In this document: positions 59,827-64,000 of the stretch, in pieces
How the letters are laid out: each line of letters opens with the position of its first letter
Position numbering within the stretch: the first letter of the stretch is position 1
Assembly (NCBI GenBank): GCA_964502005.1
Contig: CAZCUX010000006.1
Coordinates: 186,001-250,000 of the forward strand
DNA length: 64,000 bases
Reading direction: 5' to 3'
DNA from: CAJWOS01 sp964502005
Lineage (GTDB): Bacteria; Myxococcota_A; UBA796; UBA2385
Translations under genes and position numbers: made by a program
Notes under the pieces: model-generated
Told to the model about the DNA's origin: nothing
Databases searched by the model: none
Seen by the model: only the letters and a program-made list of their open reading frames with translations

Positions 59827-61329
59827 TTGATTGAGCGCTTGTCTGCTGGGTTCGCTTCCGAACGAAACACGCTGCTGCTCCTCTTGTTGGGGGGCACGCT
59901 GTTTGCCGTGCTCACGGCCTCCGTGATGTTTTTGCCACCGATGTTCCAGATTGCGATGGTGGTGGCGGGTTTCGCGGTGGTGGCGTTTTTCTTGCGGCCG
60001 TCCGAAATGTTTTTGGCGTTCTTTATTGGTCGTTTGCTGCTCGACCTCTTGTGGTGGGTGCCGGGTAGCATCGGAAGCCTCAATCTGATGGAGCTGTTTA
60101 CCGGCGGTGTGAGCGCGCTGGCGGGTGTGTTGGTCGCCTTACAAATCAAGAGCCAAGCGCGGCATCCCGCGTGGCCAGCCATCTTGCCGTATGCGGTGGT
60201 GCTTCTGTTTGGGGGGATTCGGAACCTCGAATTGCGGTCGGCGGCCGAAATCATGGTGCGGTACATGAGCCCGATTCTCGTGTTGCTCTTGATGACGGCG
60301 CTGATGGACACCCGCGACCGCCGGCGACGCATCATCATGGCGATGCTGATTGTGAGCGCCATTCCGATTGTCGTAGGCCTCATCGCCCTCGCGCGCGGCC
60401 AGATGAATACGTATATGTTGGCGGGGTATGCGCGACTCAAAGGTGGCTACCAAAATCTCCATAATCACGCGTTGATGATGTTTTGCATCGCGGCAATGGG
60501 CTTGTTTCATATGGAGCGAGCCAGACAAGCGGGCCGTTTGCGCACAGCGGCGATTTTGGCGCTGTATGTGGGCGGCGCGATGGTGTGTCTGTACCTCACC
60601 TACGTGCGCACCGCTCTTCTCGCGCTTGTGGCCTGCGGCGCAGTCTACCTCTATATTACACGGCGGCATCGCATCCTGATGGCCGGTGCTGTGATGGCCG
60701 TGCTCATGGTGCTCGTCAGCGACACCCTCCAGGACCGCTTCAAAGACCTCGTCTTGTTTTTCTTTCCCGACGACTCGGTTTTGGCGCGGCGAAAGCTCGG
60801 CAGCGGCCGCATGACCATCTGGACGGCGGGCATCACGGCGTATTTTCAGGCGCCCATCGGCGACATCCTCCTCGGGCTCGGGATTGGCAAGCACTGGCTC
60901 TTGACGCGCGGCGCGTTCAATCCGTATGCGATTGCCGCAGGCGGGTACGTCGACCCCCATAGCGACTACCTGACGATGACCTTTCAGGTGGGGCCCATCG
61001 CCACCTTGAGCTACATCGCCTTGCAGGTGCAAGCAGCCCGCATCGGTGTCGCCGTTTACCGAAAGTCGCCCGACTCCCTGATGCGCGAGTGGGGGGCGCT
61101 GACCGTCGGGATTGTGGCCGGGGCGACCGTCGCAAACATGGTCTCTAACGCATTTATCAATCGCGTGACGGTCGCATGGGTGCTTTGGGGCACCGTCGGC
61201 ATCACCGTGGCCGAATACCTCCAACTCATCGACGAAGGGCGCATCGTGCCCCGGTCGATGGGTGCGATTTCGGCGTTGCGCTCCTCGATGCGTTGGCGGT
61301 CTGTACGGCCCGTGGTGCCTCGCCGTTGA
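59827..61329 (+). CDS. O-antigen polymerase/ligase-like membrane protein (Wzy-type)
   Basis: About 500 residues with some eleven to twelve membrane segments. The first half has short loops; a large extracytoplasmic loop region (about 320-385) contains FFFPDDSVLARRKLGSGR and GLGIGKHWLLTRGAFNPY, followed by GGYVDPHSDYLTMTF, the arrangement of the Wzy_C/O-antigen ligase family including the DPHSDYL motif near the active-site loop. It should polymerise repeat units at the outer face of the inner membrane. The start is uncertain: TTG at 59827 (with GGAGG upstream) or GTG at 59824. It is the only plus-strand gene of the exopolysaccharide group. Confidence 0.82.
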   Translation: MIERLSAGFASERNTLLLLLLGGTLFAVLTASVMFLPPMFQIAMVVAGFAVVAFFLRPSEMFLAFFIGRLLLDLLWWVPGSIGSLNLMELFTGGVSALAGVLVALQIKSQARHPAWPAILPYAVVLLFGGIRNLELRSAAEIMVRYMSPILVLLLMTALMDTRDRRRRIIMAMLIVSAIPIVVGLIALARGQMNTYMLAGYARLKGGYQNLHNHALMMFCIAAMGLFHMERARQAGRLRTAAILALYVGGAMVCLYLTYVRTALLALVACGAVYLYITRRHRILMAGAVMAVLMVLVSDTLQDRFKDLVLFFFPDDSVLARRKLGSGRMTIWTAGITAYFQAPIGDILLGLGIGKHWLLTRGAFNPYAIAAGGYVDPHSDYLTMTFQVGPIATLSYIALQVQAARIGVAVYRKSPDSLMREWGALTVGIVAGATVANMVSNAFINRVTVAWVLWGTVGITVAEYLQLIDEGRIVPRSMGAISALRSSMRWRSVRPVVPRR

Positions 61330-61408
61330 CCCAACCATAGGGGAGGGGTAGTCCCGCCTACGGCGACCGTCTGCTGCCCGGATGAGGGCCAAGGAACGCA
61401 CGCAGGGT

Positions 61409-62944
61409 CTATTGGGTCGACTTGGTCGCTTCGGCTTGGGCTTCGGCGATGTCCACCGGCCGGGTGGCGAGGGGCTGGACCGAGAGCACCAGCGCTTGCA
61501 ACAACGTGTCCGCGAGAATCTGCACCCATGCTTCACTCAGCGGTGCCATCACACGCCGCTCGTCATGTCCTGTAATGGTCAACCGCGCGATGCGCCGGCT
61601 CCCAAACTGCAAGGCAAGCTCGGTGGACCAAACGGATTGCAAGTGCACGGCGGGAGGCGTGCCGGGGGTGCTTTTTGCTGGCCACATCCAGTCACGGCGT
61701 CCAGCCAAGCGTGCGCGAATGTCGATGTCGACGACCTCTAAGTGCATTCTTTCAAGGCCGAGGCCGTCGGCGACGGCGCAGATGCGCTCCCACGTGTCTT
61801 CAAAGGAACCGAAATCGGACTGGCGCACGCGCAACAAAGCACGGGTGCCATCTGCGGCGGCCTGTTCTACATCTTCGAGCACGCGCGCCCGACGCGCCGA
61901 CCGGATGAGGCGGTCATAGCCGAGAATTCGCACCACGACAACAATCAGGGGCACGACTGCTGCAATCGCGAGGGCCGAGAGGCGGTCGTCGGCGTAAATG
62001 AAGACGAGTGCCAAGCCTTCCAGGACGATAGCGCCAGCGAACAAGACGACAACCGACTGGGTCTGGGTCAGCCCCATACGCAGCAGGCGGTGGTGGACGT
62101 GGTGCTGGTCTGCCCGAAAAATCGGCTGTCCCGACAAAAAGCGCCGAATCACCGCGAGCGAGAGGTCGAAAATCGGCAATCCGAGGGCCATCATCGCGGC
62201 GACGATACTAAAGAGCGTATACGACTTTTGGGAGCTGTGTACCGACGTGAGCGCCAACAAAAAGCCCAGCGTGAGGCTTCCGGCGTCTCCCAAGAAAATC
62301 GTCGCTGGGTTGACGTTGTAGGCCAAGAAGCCCATCGTCGCGCCGACAATACAGGAGAGCAAGATTGCGGCCATCACGTTGTCTTCGATAACTGACATGA
62401 TGAACAGGGTGCCCCCCGCGAGCACCACGACGCCTCCCGCAAGTCCGTCCATGCCATCAATCAAGTTGACGGCATTCGTGACCAATACCATCCAGAAAAT
62501 CGTGACGGGTAGCGATAATAATCCAAGGTGCACGGGAGACAAAAACGGAACGGAAATCGCCTCAACACGCAATCCAACTGCGAAGACAATGCCTGCTGCG
62601 ATGATTTGTGCTAGCAATTTTACGATTGCGCGCATATCCCGCAGGTCGTCGAGCAAGCCGACCAAAAACAGAAGGCCGCCGCCCCCGACGAGACTCACGA
62701 GCAAGGGTTTGTCGGCCCAAAGCTCGCGCGAGATGTCGTTTTCCCAAAACGCCAAGCCGAGGAGCGGGAGGCTCATCGACAACACAACCGCGACGCCGCC
62801 CAAGCGGGGAATCGGCTGCTGGTGGATTTTGCGACCGCCACCGCTGTCAAACAAGCCATACCGTCGCGCGGCATCCCGCAGGACCCGCGTGAGCACAAGG
62901 CTCATCAGGAGACTGATGACGAAAGCGACGAGGTAGGTGCGCAT
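61409..62944 (-). CDS. Undecaprenyl-phosphate sugar-1-phosphate transferase (WecA/TagO family) with C-terminal extension
   Basis: 511 residues. Residues 1-330 are the MraY/WecA-type membrane domain: IHQQPIPRLGGVAVVLSM, the metal-binding GLLDDLRDMRAIVK, NAVNLIDGMDGLAGG, IFLGDAGSLTLGFLLAL and the HHVHHRLL loop, all intact. Two more hydrophobic segments follow. The last 150 residues are a soluble, probably cytoplasmic extension (FGSFEDTWERICAVADGLGL; IARLTITGHDERRVM) absent from E. coli WecA. The enzyme loads a sugar phosphate on the lipid carrier to begin repeat-unit synthesis. It is 39 bases after the Wzc-like gene on the same strand and probably co-transcribed with it. Confidence 0.9.
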   Translation of the reverse strand: MRTYLVAFVISLLMSLVLTRVLRDAARRYGLFDSGGGRKIHQQPIPRLGGVAVVLSMSLPLLGLAFWENDISRELWADKPLLVSLVGGGGLLFLVGLLDDLRDMRAIVKLLAQIIAAGIVFAVGLRVEAISVPFLSPVHLGLLSLPVTIFWMVLVTNAVNLIDGMDGLAGGVVVLAGGTLFIMSVIEDNVMAAILLSCIVGATMGFLAYNVNPATIFLGDAGSLTLGFLLALTSVHSSQKSYTLFSIVAAMMALGLPIFDLSLAVIRRFLSGQPIFRADQHHVHHRLLRMGLTQTQSVVVLFAGAIVLEGLALVFIYADDRLSALAIAAVVPLIVVVVRILGYDRLIRSARRARVLEDVEQAAADGTRALLRVRQSDFGSFEDTWERICAVADGLGLERMHLEVVDIDIRARLAGRRDWMWPAKSTPGTPPAVHLQSVWSTELALQFGSRRIARLTITGHDERRVMAPLSEAWVQILADTLLQALVLSVQPLATRPVDIAEAQAEATKSTQ

Positions 62945-62983
62945 CCAGGCGGGTCCAAGAGAGTGCTGGAGGGTGTACCAGGA

Positions 62984-64000
62984 TTAGCCGACGTTTCGGC
63001 CATCTCCTTCGGCTTCCATCTCGGAGTAGTAGTACCCGTAGTTGTCATAGTAAGAGTACGAATACCCCGAAGTGCGAATATCGAGCTTGTTGACGATTGC
63101 GCCCAACACGGGTGCGCGGGCTTCCGCGAGGCGGGCACCCGCTTGGCGAACCATCGTGCGGCTGGTGCGGTCGGCTTCTACCACCAGAAGTACGCCGTCG
63201 GCAATGGAGGCCAATACAAGGGGGTCGGCGACCACGTTGACAGGCGGGGTGTCGATAATGATGAAGTCGTAGCCTTCGAGGGTGTTGAGCGCCTCTTGGA
63301 ACACCCCTCCGCCCAGCAGCTCGCCGGGATTGGGGGGAGGGGGGCCCGCCACAATGACATCGAGACCACGAATATGGGTGGCCCGGACGAGGTCGGCGAG
63401 GGGGATGCCGCGGGTAAACAACGAGGCCAGCCCGGAGTCGTTGTCCAACCCAAATCGCTGGTGAATGGCCGGCCGGCGCAAGTCCGCGTCGATGAGAAGC
63501 ACCCGGCTGCCGGTCATCGCGATGATAGCCGCGAGGTTGGAGCTCGTGAACGACTTGCCTTCGCGCGGCGCTGCGCTTGTGATGAGCAAGGTTCGTACCG
63601 GCTTTTGCGGGATGCGGAACATGATGTTGGTGCGAATGCTGCGCATACACTCCGCGACGGTACTGCGAGGACGGGAGTGGACATACAAGCTGCGTGCAAC
63701 ATCCGACGGCAGAACTTGCAAGTCAGCGGCGGGTACGCCGGGAACAACGCCCAGAAGGGGTACTCCGATGACCGATTCGACATCTTCTTTCGATTTTACG
63801 GTGGTGTCGAAGAGGTCGAGACCAAATGCGAGGGCGCAACCACCGAGGATCCCGAGCACAAGGCCCATGGCAACATTGACGGGCAGATTCGGGCGCACGG
63901 GGGAGTCGGTGGCAACCGCGCGGTCGACGACCCGGATGTTGTTGTTGCGCAGCAAGTGTGAGAGGTCTACTTCGGACAAGCGACGGTCGATGCTTTCGTA
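62984..64000 (-). CDS. Wzc-like polysaccharide co-polymerase / BY-kinase, C-terminal part (runs off right edge)
   Basis: 338 codons are in the window and the frame continues past 64000. The visible part begins in the GNVR-type periplasmic region end (LPVNVAMGLVLGILGGCALA is the second membrane segment). The tyrosine kinase domain follows, with ITSAAPREGKSFTSSNLAA (Walker A), VLLIDADLRRPAIHQRFG (Walker A') and YDFIIIDTPPVNVVADPL (Walker B). The end is a Tyr-rich tail (GYSYSYYDNYGYYYSEMEAE), the autophosphorylation cluster expected of BY-kinases. It regulates polymer length and export with the Wza-like protein. The N-terminal Wzz domain lies outside the window. Confidence 0.93.
   Translation of the reverse strand, partial: YESIDRRLSEVDLSHLLRNNNIRVVDRAVATDSPVRPNLPVNVAMGLVLGILGGCALAFGLDLFDTTVKSKEDVESVIGVPLLGVVPGVPAADLQVLPSDVARSLYVHSRPRSTVAECMRSIRTNIMFRIPQKPVRTLLITSAAPREGKSFTSSNLAAIIAMTGSRVLLIDADLRRPAIHQRFGLDNDSGLASLFTRGIPLADLVRATHIRGLDVIVAGPPPPNPGELLGGGVFQEALNTLEGYDFIIIDTPPVNVVADPLVLASIADGVLLVVEADRTSRTMVRQAGARLAEARAPVLGAIVNKLDIRTSGYSYSYYDNYGYYYSEMEAEGDGRNVG

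Noticed and set aside
1..64000. CRISPR arrays, tRNA or rRNA genes, insertion sequences, attachment sites
   Set aside because: Looked for regularly spaced repeats, tRNA T-loop signatures, transposase motifs and flanking inverted repeats; none seen.

Overview
The window is a GC-rich, gene-dense chromosomal segment with no RNA genes, insertion sequences or CRISPR arrays that I could recognise. Its content fits a Gram-negative, diderm bacterium of the former Deltaproteobacteria, most likely Myxococcota or a close relative. The pointers are two MopE-type metal-binding lipoproteins, one with a C-terminal Cys/transmembrane/Arg tail resembling the myxobacterial sorting signal; many lipoproteins; a PfaD gene of polyunsaturated fatty acid synthesis; meso-diaminopimelate-type MurE; and a Wza/Wzc exopolysaccharide locus. 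The taxonomic call is inference from gene content only.

Layout. 1-941: the start of a pfaD gene running off the left edge and an orphan Hpt phosphotransfer protein. 1478-17865 (all minus strand, read right to left): a division and cell wall (dcw) cluster mraZ-rsmH-ftsL-ftsI-murE-murF-mraY-murD-ftsW-murC-murB-ddl-ftsQ-ftsZ, mostly with 1-4 base start/stop overlaps. It lacks murG and ftsA, and its MurB has lost the usual catalytic signatures. 18470-22076 (plus): smpB, a VKOR-thioredoxin fusion, prmA and rsmE. 22323-31658: a MopE-type lipoprotein, a diacylglycerol kinase-like lipid kinase, an alpha/beta hydrolase without a nucleophile, recQ and small envelope proteins. 31680-38133 (minus): a tightly coupled operon of a DMT-transporter/SPFH fusion, two more SPFH (HflC/HflK-like) proteins, a membrane-anchored sulfatase-fold enzyme and a class-I glutamine amidotransferase-like hydrolase. 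38765-39463: a DUF4435-like TOPRIM protein behind a sigma-54-type promoter. 39622-45049 (minus): an M13 metallopeptidase, an amidinotransferase and two sulfotransferases. 45172-50837: a degenerate caspase-like/Sel1-repeat protein, a QueG-like iron-sulfur protein, a PlsC-type acyltransferase and a receiver/metallo-beta-lactamase fusion. 51516-54450 (minus): 3-hydroxyacyl-CoA dehydrogenase, enoyl-CoA hydratase and acyl-CoA dehydrogenase. 54824-58674: an unrecognised conserved-looking protein, a second MopE/FG-GAP lipoprotein and plsY. 58753-64000: exopolysaccharide genes (wza, wzy-like, wecA-like, partial wzc).

How the genes work together: the dcw cluster supplies lipid II precursors and the FtsZ/FtsW/FtsI machinery, probably from one mraZ promoter region with MraZ-type repeats. 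The hbd-crt-acd trio carries out C4-type acyl-CoA interconversion. The right end makes, polymerises and exports a surface polysaccharide.

The least conventional items are the five-gene SPFH operon with its transporter-SPFH fusion, a pair of intergenic triple-hairpin elements (1085-1162 and 39519-39596) whose stems differ by compensatory changes while loops and spacers stay alike, a possible structured RNA with a pseudoknot at 51340-51487, and the sigma-54-preceded DUF4435-like gene.
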